A DNA stretch of 28,459 nucleotides from a virus, in the IMG/VR virus record IMGVR_UViG_3300009702_000065, positions 1 through 28,459 of that record; one strand, 5' to 3'. This document shows positions 7,489-17,529 of this stretch, piece after piece. The notes below the pieces were generated by a model. That model was given only the letters and a program-made list of their open reading frames with translations, was not told where the DNA came from and did not search any database. Both the position numbers and the translations under genes were made by a program. Within the stretch, counting starts at the first letter, position 1. Each line of letters opens with the position of its first letter.

Positions 7489-10400
7489 TTAAACCTTGCT
7501 AACTGTAATATCATTTACTGTATCTAAAATAAATGGTTTTTCTGATGGATTCAAAACAATAACATCATGAGTAGTATCAAATTGTGGAAAGCTAATTGAA
7601 ACGGCAGTTACTCCAGAAACCGAATTAACAGTAGAAACTATATCAGAAATTGCAATAGGTTGTCCAATAGGACTAGAATTAATCAGCGCAGCAATGTTGT
7701 TTTTAACCTGTTCTGATACATATGTAAACGGTACTCCCGTTTTAACCCTAATACTGACCGATACTTGAATTTTTCTGATTAACGGAGGATTAATAAATAT
7801 TTCAGCACCGGCAGCTGCAATTCCAGGGAAACTAGCAGGATCTCTAGGGTCTCCATATATAGTTTTGTTTGCTTGCCGTATTAATCCTGTATTATACTTA
7901 TAAGCATCAAATCCAATTATGGTATCTTCTGTAAACCCTAATTTTCCCTGTACGGTAGCAGAAATATTAGCGGATTCTATTATTTTCTCATATTGATTTT
8001 TAGAATCAAAAACCAGTAATTCTCTTTGGGAATTGGCAGGATTTACTGCTTTATTGTATACCTTCTTGTACCCTACATACGGAGACCCTTCTTGAATGAA
8101 TACTTGAGCAAATAGATTGCTAAATTGAACCGAACTTTGTGCTGTTAATATATCGCTTACGACTATTTGCTTTTTAGACAAAACCTCTGATATCGCATGG
8201 GTTCCTTGGTTGGAACTACTCAGTACATCACCAGTAATAATTAATTCATCGCCTACAATTGTATTCTCATATGGACCAAAGGTCATTGCCGGAATTTGAC
8301 ATTCTAATACATCACCGCCCGTTCCGGTTACAACAATAGCAGATTCAGCAACAGCCTTAGCATTAGCAACCTTTAAATAATTGTTACCAGATTCTGTTAC
8401 CATAAAGATACCGCGATTGGCAACATTAAATGCCGTTCCGATAGTTAATTCATCGCCCATTTTAGCATTTATTAACGTGGGTGCGGTTCCATTAGTATTC
8501 CATTCAATTTTCATATCGCCGTTTACTGTAACGTCAAATTGAGTAGTAGAGGAAAAACCTAACGAACGTAAATTATCGGATACGACCACTCTTTCTTCTG
8601 TTGCTAGGGGATTGTCGATATAAATACTGTTGTTAAATCTTCTAATCACTCTAAATCGTCCTTGATTCAGAATATCAAAGGGGCTAGTAATATTTACACT
8701 ATCGCCTTCCTCTATTCCAGTTGTAATGACAATATCTCCAGTACTAATAGCGGCAGAAGCAGCATCCACTCCATTTAAATTATCTACACTTAACGTTAAA
8801 CCGTCATCTGAAATACCATTGACGTTAAACGTGCCGTTATTTTCAGTATTGACAAAATTCTGTATAACGACCGCATCACCAATGCTTACTTCTGAAAAAT
8901 TTATACTTCCTGACGTAACACTATATTCGGTTGATTCTGTAGAAGAATTAAACGAAATAGAGATATTTCCAGCAGCCAAATCATTTATTTCTACATTTTT
9001 GGTAAAAACAGGATCAGCACCTGTAATACCATCCCAAGAAATATTAACTAATTTTCCATGTTTTTCTACATGAAAAGCTCTAGAACGACTTCTAAAATTA
9101 TTTCTTGGTTGCCCAAAATATCTATCCGTAATTTCTCTATTTGCCAATAATATACTAGAATGATTGGACGTAGGATCGTTAGGGGTAATAGTGGCTTGAG
9201 TAGTAAAGCTAAACCCTGTAACCTTTTTCTGTGTATTGGTGGCTTCTAATTTTATCCAAGATTCGGTAGGTATTCCGGCGGATACAGATTTATCGACATT
9301 TACCTTAATGAAATCTGAATCCTTTATTAAATTAGCTACCCCAACTATATTTGCAGCAGAAATATTCGCACTTCCTCCTGAAATTTTAATAGCGCCAGTT
9401 GACCCTAAAATTTGAGTAGATAATTGCAGCCTTTGTTCTCTTAGAGCGGTATTAATAATACCTAATGTATTAAAACCACTAACAGCTAGCGTATTAATAA
9501 AATCCACTACTTGCGATATGGTAGTCGGAATAAATCTAATTTCTTCTCCATTATTAATGCTATATGCATTAGGAGTGTTGGTGTCAAAGCTAAAAAGATC
9601 TAGATTATTTTTAAATTGAAATTGGTAATTAGGTGCGCTAGCGGCCAATACGGAAGTTGAAATCCAATTGATGCCGTCCAAAAGATGGATATAATCACTA
9701 TCGCTAACGAAGCTATTATCTTCATATGTACTGAGCGATATTACTCCACTACCAGTAGATCCGTTATCGTTTAATAATTCTGCAGTTATCCAATTTGACA
9801 AATTATCGGTAACGTAGGTTGTTATTTCTTGAGCGGTTGTATCAGAATTTTCATATAAACGAATAGTGTCAGTGGTTAAAGTGGATATTCCAGTTTCCGC
9901 TACAGAAGTTCCGTTAGGCTTTCTAACAGTAAAGGAAGTAGAAGTAGCCGATACAATCCTAAACGTACCTAAGTTGGCACTATTAAACGCCCCATTAGAA
10001 TTAATGGTAACATAATTTCCTACCATTAAAGTACCCATAGCCGGATCTGTACCTGTAGAATTCCAAGTATAGGAGGCTTCTTCTATACCGACAGAAGGTG
10101 TATTATTAGCGACAGTTACATCCCATTGGGTAGTACCGTCAATATTGTTAGGAATAGAAGCGCCTGATTTTAGAGAAACATTTATGTCTACTGTATCTTT
10201 AACCAATATAGAACTAGAAATACTCTGATTGGCAGCGGCTGGATATGTATATCCGATTTTATATCTTTCTCCTCCCCTACCCCAAATTGCAGATCTGAAT
10301 AATATAGCATCTTCGTCTATAGCAGAATTAGGATCTATTATATTTTTAGCCTGCATTAGGGCTTTGTAGTTTTTAAAACTATATGAAGATCCAAAAAAGT

Positions 10401-13400
10401 CGCTAAACTCTATTGTACTACCGGCGTCTATATCGTATGCTCTAAACTGATTAGAACTCACCGGCATGGTTGTATTGGTGATAGCTCTTCTGTATAGATT
10501 AATCGGAAAGGTTTTATCGGACGCGTTATTATCTAATACCGCAGTAATAGAATCATTATATGCAAAATTAAGCGGATTCAATAAATAAAATCTATCTCCA
10601 ACTCTAATTCTTCTAATGGTTTGGGATTGATCAATGTTAACAATTGTTCCGCCACTATCTATTGAATCTATTTGTACAGTTTCATCATAAGACTGCATAT
10701 CATTTATATACATACCATTACTTAAATAGGGATTTTGCATAGCAACAATTAGATTCGGATCTATGCCTAATGACACTAAATTAATAGCAGATTGAAAATC
10801 TGGTATATACGCAGTAGGAATATCAGCACTTCTTTCGTCTGCCATTGAACCAAATATAAAAGCAGGAAAGGCCGTTGAAGCATAAATATTTCTTATAAAG
10901 GCGTAATGTGAAAAATTAGAGTTACCCATATCGCCGGGTGTAAAATTTAAATTTTTAGATGGGGCGTTTTGGGTTACCAGCAATACACTGCCATCAGATA
11001 GATTTTTGTTTTTGCTAGAAATTATAATTACTTCATCGTCTACGGTCGAAACATTTGCGCCTAATAAAATATCCTGAATATTAGAAGCTATTATATTTAT
11101 ATTATATGTACCGGCGGCTATAGATATTTTTTGAGGAGGTATATCGGATCTTACAAAGGTAAGACCCTCAGAAAATGTAATCGGTCCTTCAGCAACAGCA
11201 GCATTCCATTCTGTATTTGTTGTTTTAACCTCAATATAATCGTTAGGTAAAGAAGAAGTACCGACACCATGGACCCTGCCTTCGATTTTATTGTTTAGAT
11301 TTAGTTCTTCGGACCATATAATAACATAATCTCCGGCCTGGACGTTGCCAAAAGCATTATTAACATTCGATCTAAACCTGATAACATCCGAAGCTTCTTT
11401 GGTTACAGTTACTAGGCTATCAGTACTAACGCCATGTGTAATAATAGCGGCTTCTACATTATCTATAATGAACCACAAATCTGCATCAGACGATAGCGTG
11501 ACATTTCCGCCCAATATAGGACTACTTTGTATTTTTGCTTCGGTAAAGTCACTCCCAGCGGCTAGACTGTCTCCGGTATTTAGGGCCTTAGATAATTTTA
11601 ACTGTGCGGTATTTCTGGATAATGTAAAATCAGCTTCTTTGCCGCTTGAAGTCAGACCAAGAATAGAATTAAACATACCCTTGGTAACCAAGGTAGAAGT
11701 GTTATCGATTTCTAATTTAGATCTACTATTGGCTCCTAAATTAGACAATAAGGCAATTTGTGTTCCATTAATCGAGGCTGTTATTCCGGTTATTTTATTG
11801 TTTAAAACATTAACCCACGACTGCAACGAATTAGTATTAGAAACAGTAGCATACGTACCCTCTATTAAAAAATCATTATCGGTTATAGTATAGGTAATAG
11901 GGTCGGTACTGTCTACGGATATCTTTAACGTATCCCCACTAGCAATACTATTTGACCAAGCGCTTTGAGGGTCAGACTCTATGATCGCCGATCTTCCGTT
12001 TCTATTTAGAGGTGTATTATTTTTATAAATCCTGAGTGTTTGAGATTCTGTACTGGCTATACCTAATGCCAACCCTGCATCCACTCCAACGGTAGGTGTT
12101 ATTTTTTGTATAAATTCGTTTGTTTCAGATTTAGACTGAAGATTTATTTTAGTTCCATTTTCAATTGTTCTAGCATAGAATAATAAATCGGAATTGGCAT
12201 TAATAGAAGCCGATACCTCAAAAGCCGTAACAAAGCCATTAGATCTAAAGTCACCCTCCTGAAAAGTATGTTCGCTTAATATCCCCCCTACTAAAATGGA
12301 TAATTTATCGTTTGGATTAATAGCAAAAGGTGAAGTATTATTAGATATTAGTGCGGCTTTTGCTATAGAGGTTTGCGATCCCCCCGTTGCCAATTGAAAA
12401 AATTGTTCTCCGCCCAATGCAGAATCTATAATATATTCTAATCCAACTCCTTTAGATTTTTCTTCTAATGCCTGTCCATTATCGATAAACAAAGTGGTTT
12501 GTGTACTATCTGATAAAATTTCGTCCGATGTAACAATTGCGTTTTCATCAGGGGCCTGTATTCCAATTACTCCATTTTTTATTGCTAAGGCTGTACCCAA
12601 TCCTTTAGATATTCTTGCCTTTTTGATTTTGTTTCTTATTTCTTCATCTGTAGAATCGTTTCTGCCAGTTGTAAATGGTTCACTATTTGTAACCGTGGCA
12701 CCACCAAATGGAGGAGAAATAAACTCTTTAATAGAATTGGTTGGTATATTGCCGTCGCTACCCGATTCTAGTGCAACAACATTAACTCCGATTATAGTCG
12801 TTTCGCCATCTAAAATAGTAGCGGCCTGAATTATAGAAAAAGAAATATCTAATCCCGAACCCGCAGAAACTGTTTTTACAACCGTTCCTGATGCAATATT
12901 TCTTACTCCGCCTTGGGCTAAAATTACGGTTTCAGAATTGTTATGGTATTTAGTGGTGGGCGTGTCCAAATTAATTCTATAATAACTACCAATATTAGTA
13001 ATTGATGAATAAGAAATCGGCCCTTCGATATTTGAAGTACCGCGCCCTATATAAAGCTGACCACTACTGCTAAAATTAGAAGCGTCCGAAACGTCAATAG
13101 ATGTTGAGCCTATATTGGGGGGAGGATTACCGGAATATATTTTTGTGGAAATTTTATTAAAACTAGAATCTGTTATCGTTACATTACCGGTCGCTGGTTG
13201 AGCAGTATCAATACGAACGTTTTCTTCCTCAGCAATTCTAAGGAGCGCCTCTCCTGTTGCCCTGTCTACAGAAGCGTCTCTTAAAATGGAAAAAATATCT
13301 CCAGACGCACGATAAATGGCCTGAGCTACGGTTTCAAAAAAAGAAATTGAAACAGAGCCCGCATTAAGATCGTTTACGCCTATTTTAGACAGATATGTTG

Positions 13401-13455
13401 CTAAAATATCGCCTAAGAGTTGCTGATAGCTTTTGGGTGTTGGTTGTCCTGCCAT
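7489..13455 (-). CDS. Giant baseplate J-like protein (1988 residues)
   Basis: The N-terminus (residues ~1-85) has SYQQLLGDILATYL and RATGEALLRIAEEENV, a typical start for the Baseplate J (T4 gp6 / P2 gpJ) family. Residues ~257-300 contain the family hallmark: EPFTTGRNDSTDEEIRNKI followed by a Lys-rich helix and KGLGTALAIKNGV. The C-terminal ~110 residues (PPLIRKIQVSVSIRVKTG, then GQPIAISDIVSTVNSVSGV) match the family's end. Usual members have about 300-650 residues; here well over a thousand residues of repeated beta modules are inserted between the hallmark and the C-terminal end. At least five copies of a unit built around GD-x-V/L-x-I, N-x-G-x-F/H-x-V/I and a final beta strand can be read between ~1100 and ~1850. 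It should form the wedge part of the baseplate with decorations. It starts three bases after the upstream gene ends, so translation is probably coupled. Confidence 0.92.
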   Translation of the reverse strand: MAGQPTPKSYQQLLGDILATYLSKIGVNDLNAGSVSISFFETVAQAIYRASGDIFSILRDASVDRATGEALLRIAEEENVRIDTAQPATGNVTITDSSFNKISTKIYSGNPPPNIGSTSIDVSDASNFSSSGQLYIGRGTSNIEGPISYSSITNIGSYYRINLDTPTTKYHNNSETVILAQGGVRNIASGTVVKTVSAGSGLDISFSIIQAATILDGETTIIGVNVVALESGSDGNIPTNSIKEFISPPFGGATVTNSEPFTTGRNDSTDEEIRNKIKKARISKGLGTALAIKNGVIGIQAPDENAIVTSDEILSDSTQTTLFIDNGQALEEKSKGVGLEYIIDSALGGEQFFQLATGGSQTSIAKAALISNNTSPFAINPNDKLSILVGGILSEHTFQEGDFRSNGFVTAFEVSASINANSDLLFYARTIENGTKINLQSKSETNEFIQKITPTVGVDAGLALGIASTESQTLRIYKNNTPLNRNGRSAIIESDPQSAWSNSIASGDTLKISVDSTDPITYTITDNDFLIEGTYATVSNTNSLQSWVNVLNNKITGITASINGTQIALLSNLGANSRSKLEIDNTSTLVTKGMFNSILGLTSSGKEADFTLSRNTAQLKLSKALNTGDSLAAGSDFTEAKIQSSPILGGNVTLSSDADLWFIIDNVEAAIITHGVSTDSLVTVTKEASDVIRFRSNVNNAFGNVQAGDYVIIWSEELNLNNKIEGRVHGVGTSSLPNDYIEVKTTNTEWNAAVAEGPITFSEGLTFVRSDIPPQKISIAAGTYNINIIASNIQDILLGANVSTVDDEVIIISSKNKNLSDGSVLLVTQNAPSKNLNFTPGDMGNSNFSHYAFIRNIYASTAFPAFIFGSMADERSADIPTAYIPDFQSAINLVSLGIDPNLIVAMQNPYLSNGMYINDMQSYDETVQIDSIDSGGTIVNIDQSQTIRRIRVGDRFYLLNPLNFAYNDSITAVLDNNASDKTFPINLYRRAITNTTMPVSSNQFRAYDIDAGSTIEFSDFFGSSYSFKNYKALMQAKNIIDPNSAIDEDAILFRSAIWGRGGERYKIGYTYPAAANQSISSSILVKDTVDINVSLKSGASIPNNIDGTTQWDVTVANNTPSVGIEEASYTWNSTGTDPAMGTLMVGNYVTINSNGAFNSANLGTFRIVSATSTSFTVRKPNGTSVAETGISTLTTDTIRLYENSDTTAQEITTYVTDNLSNWITAELLNDNGSTGSGVISLSTYEDNSFVSDSDYIHLLDGINWISTSVLAASAPNYQFQFKNNLDLFSFDTNTPNAYSINNGEEIRFIPTTISQVVDFINTLAVSGFNTLGIINTALREQRLQLSTQILGSTGAIKISGGSANISAANIVGVANLIKDSDFIKVNVDKSVSAGIPTESWIKLEATNTQKKVTGFSFTTQATITPNDPTSNHSSILLANREITDRYFGQPRNNFRSRSRAFHVEKHGKLVNISWDGITGADPVFTKNVEINDLAAGNISISFNSSTESTEYSVTSGSINFSEVSIGDAVVIQNFVNTENNGTFNVNGISDDGLTLSVDNLNGVDAASAAISTGDIVITTGIEEGDSVNITSPFDILNQGRFRVIRRFNNSIYIDNPLATEERVVVSDNLRSLGFSSTTQFDVTVNGDMKIEWNTNGTAPTLINAKMGDELTIGTAFNVANRGIFMVTESGNNYLKVANAKAVAESAIVVTGTGGDVLECQIPAMTFGPYENTIVGDELIITGDVLSSSNQGTHAISEVLSKKQIVVSDILTAQSSVQFSNLFAQVFIQEGSPYVGYKKVYNKAVNPANSQRELLVFDSKNQYEKIIESANISATVQGKLGFTEDTIIGFDAYKYNTGLIRQANKTIYGDPRDPASFPGIAAAGAEIFINPPLIRKIQVSVSIRVKTGVPFTYVSEQVKNNIAALINSSPIGQPIAISDIVSTVNSVSGVTAVSISFPQFDTTHDVIVLNPSEKPFILDTVNDITVSKV

Positions 13456-13458
13456 TAT

Positions 13459-16173
13459 TTATAACCTAGTCGAAAAAGTAATTGGAACTACTCCAGTATC
13501 GTTTGCTAGACTTATGACCATATCTACAGTTAGGGTGGGGGCTTTTAATGTAATATCTATCTTTTCTATAAAATCAAATCTATCGTCTGATTTAATCATT
13601 TGATTCATTTCGTCAATTATAATACCATTTTCAACATCTGCAACAGATATACCATAATTTATACCCAATCCAAAATCTAAATGTCTTAAAAGTGTTCCTT
13701 TTTTTGTTCTTATCTTCATTTTTAATGCTTGAACTAAATTAGTTAGTCCATTAGCTAAACGAAAATCACCAACCGAATTAATAGCTACATCAAAATTATC
13801 AGTTAATAAAAAATCTACTTTAGATATTTTAGTTAAATTAGGATTGTTTAGATTCGGTATTTCAAACGTTCTATCATCTAATTGAGCTGGTAAATTGACC
13901 GGTATATAAATTTGATTTTGGCTATTTACGGTTCCTGGTAAAAATCCTTTAACTTTAGCCTGATCTGATAGTGTTAATATATCTAAATTAGCCAATCCGT
14001 CTACCGTAATTAAATAATTATTATCTCCTATTTTTTCGATATCTGTAATTTTCCTACTAAAAGGTGGCACGATTAAAGATTGTAATATTATCTTTTGACC
14101 TACAAAAAACTGATTATTTGAGTTGTCTATATTGAATTGTCGCCCTTGAGCGTTAGATAATAGAGACAATTCAAAACCATCCTCATCAATATACGGTGAT
14201 CTTAAATTATTTAACGTAACGATTTCTATCCATTTATTAGAATCTTCTAAATATCTAGCTGCAATTTCTTCTATAGTTAAACCAAACGGTACTGGCTGCA
14301 ATTGTTTAGACGGGAAAGTTTCAAAATCAATACCTGCCTCATCTGCTAATCCGCCTACATATTCTAACGGATTTTCTATATTCAAATCATCATATTGTTT
14401 AGTGGCAATAAGCGCATCATAAGCCTGAATTGCATTAAATAATGATTCCATCACCTCGTTCTCCTGAACGCTTAATGGAACAGATCTTATCTTAGGGGTT
14501 TGAAGATTATAAATTTGGGCATAAGTAGAATCGCTAGCTCCATAATTGTTGGCAATATCATCTACTAATTTTAAGAGTTCTTGTCTATACTCTCTAAAAT
14601 CGTTTATGGTTAAAATCCTTACCTTAGCCAATTCTTCTTCAAATAGATCTTTTTGTTTAGGAGTTAAGGTAAGCGAATCTAATGAAATATTATCAAATAA
14701 ATCAAAATGCTCATTGGGATTATCAAATATATTATCTATCGGGTTTGTTTGAAGCTTTTGAATTGCAGCATCCCCTAATGCTCCATTTTCTATTTGATTT
14801 CTAGATAATCCTTCATTTAATCGTCTATTTGAAATTAAATCATTTATGGCACCTCCATCTTGAGCCCTCGCCCCTCCCTTAGCGGTTGATTGGGAGTCAC
14901 CTACTCCAGACGAATTTATTCCAGAAGTAGAAGCTGTATAGGGAGTTGTTTTAATTTGCGTATTAAAATAATTTTTATTAAAAAGTGAATTTTCTATTGT
15001 TGATTTATAATCTGCAACAAGCTGTTTTGGTAAATCCGAAGCGGTACGGCTTATGTCGGCTCCATCTTTAATTGCCAAAGTGGTCTGCCTTATAATGTTC
15101 CAAATATTATGTTGAAAATCACCCCTAACGGCCTTAAGCAGATTATTGGCTGAAGATAGAGTACTTCTAGTAGCCCCTAAAGTTCTAACAATATCCTGAT
15201 AAAGGTCGGTAGTTATAGTAGGCAGATTATTAGTTGCCGCGTTAGGCGTTGCCTTTAGATCGATTCTATGCCATGCCTTTAACTGTGCACTAAACAGCAT
15301 TTCATTTGGTTTTTGTTGGCTTTGGTTCATAGAAAAGGAAATCGGAGAAACCACAAATGATTGATTTTGTTTAGGTATATCGAATACCAATCTTAAATTA
15401 TTATTATTAGGGTCTTTTTTTAATTCTGCATATCTTTCAAGAAATTGTCCTAAAAACATGGCCTGCCAATATCCGGTAGAAAACTCTCCTGCGTTGGTTT
15501 TGCCCGGCTCGTCTGCTTTAGGGGGTGAATTGGCATGTTTCCCTTGAGCAACGTTTAATACATTATTAACATTTCCAATAAAACTAGTTGCGGCCTGTAG
15601 TGTACCACCAAAAACGCTACCTATATTCCTACCTATCTTACCCGCTAACGTAGTCGGATTGTTAATTGAACCAGCTATAGTAGGTTTTTTAGGCCATATA
15701 CCGGTAGTACCAGACATATTTATCATTTTAAATTTAACACCGTTGTGTTCTTCAACTACGCCTCTCATAGTAGCTGATAAGTTGATAGCAAATCGATCTT
15801 GTATCTGTAATTGTTGAGGGGTGATGGGTAAAACCATTTCCCATTTACCAGCTTCATTATATTGAGTAATTATATATTCTATACCGCTTTGCGCTGTTTT
15901 ACTATTGGCAACATTACCCTTAGAACTAGCCTTCCCGGTTAATATTTTTCTGCCGCCACCCGTAACATCTACTACCAACAATCTATAAGGGTAGAGTTTA
16001 TCCCATCTATCAGATTTAATATCTATAGGTGGCCAAAATATTTCATTTTTATTGATTTTAGGATCGACAGACCACGGAAGACCCGCAGAACCACCCAAAC
16101 TAGTGGGTTTATTATCGATCCCTAATAAGTCTTTATTGATAAAATTGTTAATATTAGTTAATAAATTAGCCAT
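13459..16173 (-). CDS. Composite baseplate protein: LysM/gp53-like region plus gp25-like C-terminus
   Basis: The protein has 904 residues and is the first gene of the leftward structural run. Residues ~1-320 are a beta/helical region with GGRKILTG and QSGIEYIITQYNEAG, of unknown fold. The middle is helical and Asn/Gln-rich. Residues ~625-700 (PVPFGLTIEEIAARYLED, KWIEIVTLNNLRSPYI, then VGQKIILQS) look like a LysM-type fold as in T4 gp53 baseplate proteins. Residues ~785-904 (LANGLTNLVQALKMKIRTKK, LRHLDFGLGIN, IDEMNQMIKSDDRF) match the gp25/lysozyme-related wedge family (GPW_gp25). In T4, gp53 and gp25 are separate wedge proteins, so this appears to be a fusion. No clear Shine-Dalgarno precedes the ATG. 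Family assignments come from pattern recall, with gp25-like the surer of the two. Confidence 0.82.
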   Translation of the reverse strand: MANLLTNINNFINKDLLGIDNKPTSLGGSAGLPWSVDPKINKNEIFWPPIDIKSDRWDKLYPYRLLVVDVTGGGRKILTGKASSKGNVANSKTAQSGIEYIITQYNEAGKWEMVLPITPQQLQIQDRFAINLSATMRGVVEEHNGVKFKMINMSGTTGIWPKKPTIAGSINNPTTLAGKIGRNIGSVFGGTLQAATSFIGNVNNVLNVAQGKHANSPPKADEPGKTNAGEFSTGYWQAMFLGQFLERYAELKKDPNNNNLRLVFDIPKQNQSFVVSPISFSMNQSQQKPNEMLFSAQLKAWHRIDLKATPNAATNNLPTITTDLYQDIVRTLGATRSTLSSANNLLKAVRGDFQHNIWNIIRQTTLAIKDGADISRTASDLPKQLVADYKSTIENSLFNKNYFNTQIKTTPYTASTSGINSSGVGDSQSTAKGGARAQDGGAINDLISNRRLNEGLSRNQIENGALGDAAIQKLQTNPIDNIFDNPNEHFDLFDNISLDSLTLTPKQKDLFEEELAKVRILTINDFREYRQELLKLVDDIANNYGASDSTYAQIYNLQTPKIRSVPLSVQENEVMESLFNAIQAYDALIATKQYDDLNIENPLEYVGGLADEAGIDFETFPSKQLQPVPFGLTIEEIAARYLEDSNKWIEIVTLNNLRSPYIDEDGFELSLLSNAQGRQFNIDNSNNQFFVGQKIILQSLIVPPFSRKITDIEKIGDNNYLITVDGLANLDILTLSDQAKVKGFLPGTVNSQNQIYIPVNLPAQLDDRTFEIPNLNNPNLTKISKVDFLLTDNFDVAINSVGDFRLANGLTNLVQALKMKIRTKKGTLLRHLDFGLGINYGISVADVENGIIIDEMNQMIKSDDRFDFIEKIDITLKAPTLTVDMVISLANDTGVVPITFSTRL

Positions 16174-16224
16174 TTGTTAATTATTATTAAATTTTCATAA
16201 TTTGATAAACTATTAGGTAGGAAA

Positions 16225-16235
16225 TGTGGTATATA
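16225..16235 (+). promoter_or_regulatory. Possible extended -10 element for the rightward small-gene cluster
   Basis: TGTGGTATATA lies 35 bases upstream of the first plus-strand ATG, in the divergent gap 16174-16269. The same GGTAT core appears in other likely promoters of this window (19692, 20791, 23266, 26773, 27886). No good -35 box stands 17 bases upstream; TTGATA at 16202 is 22 bases away, so this is a weak call. Confidence 0.35.
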
Positions 16236-16269
16236 TATTATAAGATTACATTTTTATGGATTTGCTATT

Positions 16270-16431
16270 ATGAAAAAAAAGAAGTCAAATAAGAATAAGC
16301 CCGTGACCTTTTTAAAGAAATTAGGAATCAGAATTCCTACCGCTCCGGGTAGTTTTATCTTCATATCTAAGAAAAGATATAGCAGAAAGAGAAACAAAAA
16401 AATTATAGAGAAAAATCTAAATAATGAGTGA
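16270..16431 (+). CDS. Very basic 53-residue hypothetical protein
   Basis: ATG at 16270 opens a 53-residue frame ending in TGA at 16429-16431, overlapping the next gene's ATG (16424). The product is strongly basic: a Lys-rich N-terminus (MKKKKSNKNK), a short central segment (FLKKLGIRIPTAPGSFIFI), then KKRYSRKRNKK. Such a charge pattern suggests nucleic-acid or membrane binding, but no motif is diagnostic. The ribosome binding site is poor (TATGGAT). It is the first gene of a plus-strand cluster with overlapping ends, which supports it as real. Confidence 0.55.
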   Translation: MKKKKSNKNKPVTFLKKLGIRIPTAPGSFIFISKKRYSRKRNKKIIEKNLNNE

Positions 16432-16606
16432 TTTTAAAAAAATATGTCTATTTTTTCTTCCTTATATAACTCTACTAGTTACAATATTAATATTCGCTAT
16501 AAGAATAAACTATTGTAATCTTAAAAAAAACTACAAAAATAGGAAAATACATGAGAAAAGACTACGCACGTTCAAGGTTATCAAAGGCGGTAAAGAAGAC
16601 CGATAA
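16424..16606 (+). CDS. Small single-span membrane protein
   Basis: The 60-residue protein has one strong hydrophobic segment at residues ~8-27 (CLFFLPYITLLVTILIFAI), followed by a basic tail (KKNYKNRKIHEKRLR), implying an N-out or short N-terminal anchor with a positively charged cytoplasmic tail. It overlaps the upstream small gene by 8 bases (ATGAGTGA) and the downstream zinc-ribbon gene by 56 bases. Size and topology would allow a holin or inner-membrane lysis accessory, but nothing in the sequence is diagnostic and no endolysin is visible nearby. Treat it as an unassigned membrane protein. Confidence 0.5.
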   Translation: MSDFKKICLFFLPYITLLVTILIFAIRINYCNLKKNYKNRKIHEKRLRTFKVIKGGKEDR

Positions 16607-16955
16607 AGAGTTTACAACAGAGCAGAAGTTAAAAAAAGAAAATAAAAAATTAAAAAAACAAATCGCACAGTTACGTAAAATTATTAATAGAATTGATCTA
16701 GATCAGTATGATAATTTAAAAAACACTATCATTAAACAAGAATTAGAAGAAAAAGAAAAAAAATCTATTGATCGGGCAACTAAAGACCAAGCACAAAAAG
16801 AAGAAGCCTGGAAATGCTATAACTGTAATATGGGCGTATTGAGACTAATTATTTTTGAAAACAGGGTCGGAATTAGATATTATAGGTGCTGTGACAACTG
16901 TTCTAAGCGAACCAAGGCTAAAACCTATAACGATAAGGTAGACGGCATCAAATGA
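16551..16955 (+). CDS. Coiled-coil zinc-ribbon protein
   Basis: The ATG follows AGGAAAATAC, a good ribosome binding site. Residues ~20-75 are a charged Lys/Glu-rich coiled coil (LKKENKKLKKQIAQLRKI). Residues ~88-120 form a zinc-ribbon pattern: WKCYNCNMG at the first knuckle and RCCDNCSKRTKAKTY at the second, about 19 residues apart. Such proteins usually bind nucleic acid or mediate contacts with polymerase or other proteins; the specific role is unknown. Its TGA overlaps the ATG of the next gene (ATGA), so the two are probably translationally coupled. Confidence 0.8.
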   Translation: MRKDYARSRLSKAVKKTDKEFTTEQKLKKENKKLKKQIAQLRKIINRIDLDQYDNLKNTIIKQELEEKEKKSIDRATKDQAQKEEAWKCYNCNMGVLRLIIFENRVGIRYYRCCDNCSKRTKAKTYNDKVDGIK

Positions 16956-17527
16956 AAAAAATATTTAATTATATATTAACAATATCGCTTATATGTATAT
17001 CGACTTCTTGTGTATCTAAAAAAGAACTCATCAGAACGCATCCAATTCACAAAGGTGTGGCTTTACAATTACAACCCTATGTCGATGATTTTATTAAAGA
17101 TTCTAAGGGTATCGTAAGCCCCTATGATGTATATAAAATTACCATGGGGTTTAAGAAATATAATAAAAGTTCAATTGTGGGAATGTGTGTTAAATCTTTC
17201 TTTTTTAGAGAAATCGATATAGACCCTACATGGTGGGAATCCAATACCTCCAAATTGATTAGAGAGCAGTTAATCTTTCATGAATTAGGGCATTGTGTAT
17301 TAAATAGAGAACATGTTTATTCGTCATATAATTACATGATTATGTCTTGGATTGATAGATTTTTATTTAAATTGGGCGTTTTTAAAACACATAAATTACT
17401 ATCTGACGGATGCCCTATTTCTTATATGAACCCCTATGTATTATCGTTTTATTGTATAAAGTTTCATCATAATTACTATATTAACGAGCTGTTTGGTTTT
17501 AACACATTGAAATATTTAGATAATTGA
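16952..17527 (+). CDS. HExxH metalloprotease-like lipoprotein
   Basis: The N-terminus is a lipoprotein-type signal: MKK, a hydrophobic core (IFNYILTISLICI) and a Cys at residue 20 after STS. The zinc-protease motif is HELGHCVLNREH: H110, E111 and H114, with a possible third ligand at H121. Spacing is one residue longer than the metzincin HExxHxxGxxH. A later ISYMNPY (~residue 157) could act as a Met-turn, and the end contains NYYINELFG. I recall similar short metallopeptidase lipoproteins in phages and Gram-negative bacteria, but cannot name the family precisely. It would be anchored to a membrane facing the periplasm and might act in lysis, superinfection control or envelope processing; the substrate is unknown. 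The start overlaps the zinc-ribbon gene (ATGA). Confidence 0.8.
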   Translation: MKKIFNYILTISLICISTSCVSKKELIRTHPIHKGVALQLQPYVDDFIKDSKGIVSPYDVYKITMGFKKYNKSSIVGMCVKSFFFREIDIDPTWWESNTSKLIREQLIFHELGHCVLNREHVYSSYNYMIMSWIDRFLFKLGVFKTHKLLSDGCPISYMNPYVLSFYCIKFHHNYYINELFGFNTLKYLDN

Positions 17528-17529
17528 TA

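Noticed and set aside
11345-11893. 182-codon plus-strand open frame inside the J-like gene
   Set aside because: It lies wholly antisense to a clear baseplate gene, has no family features, and reads as the reverse of a beta-rich, low-stop sequence. Similar antisense frames at 3054, 3606, 8726, 12494 and 14546 were left out for the same reason.
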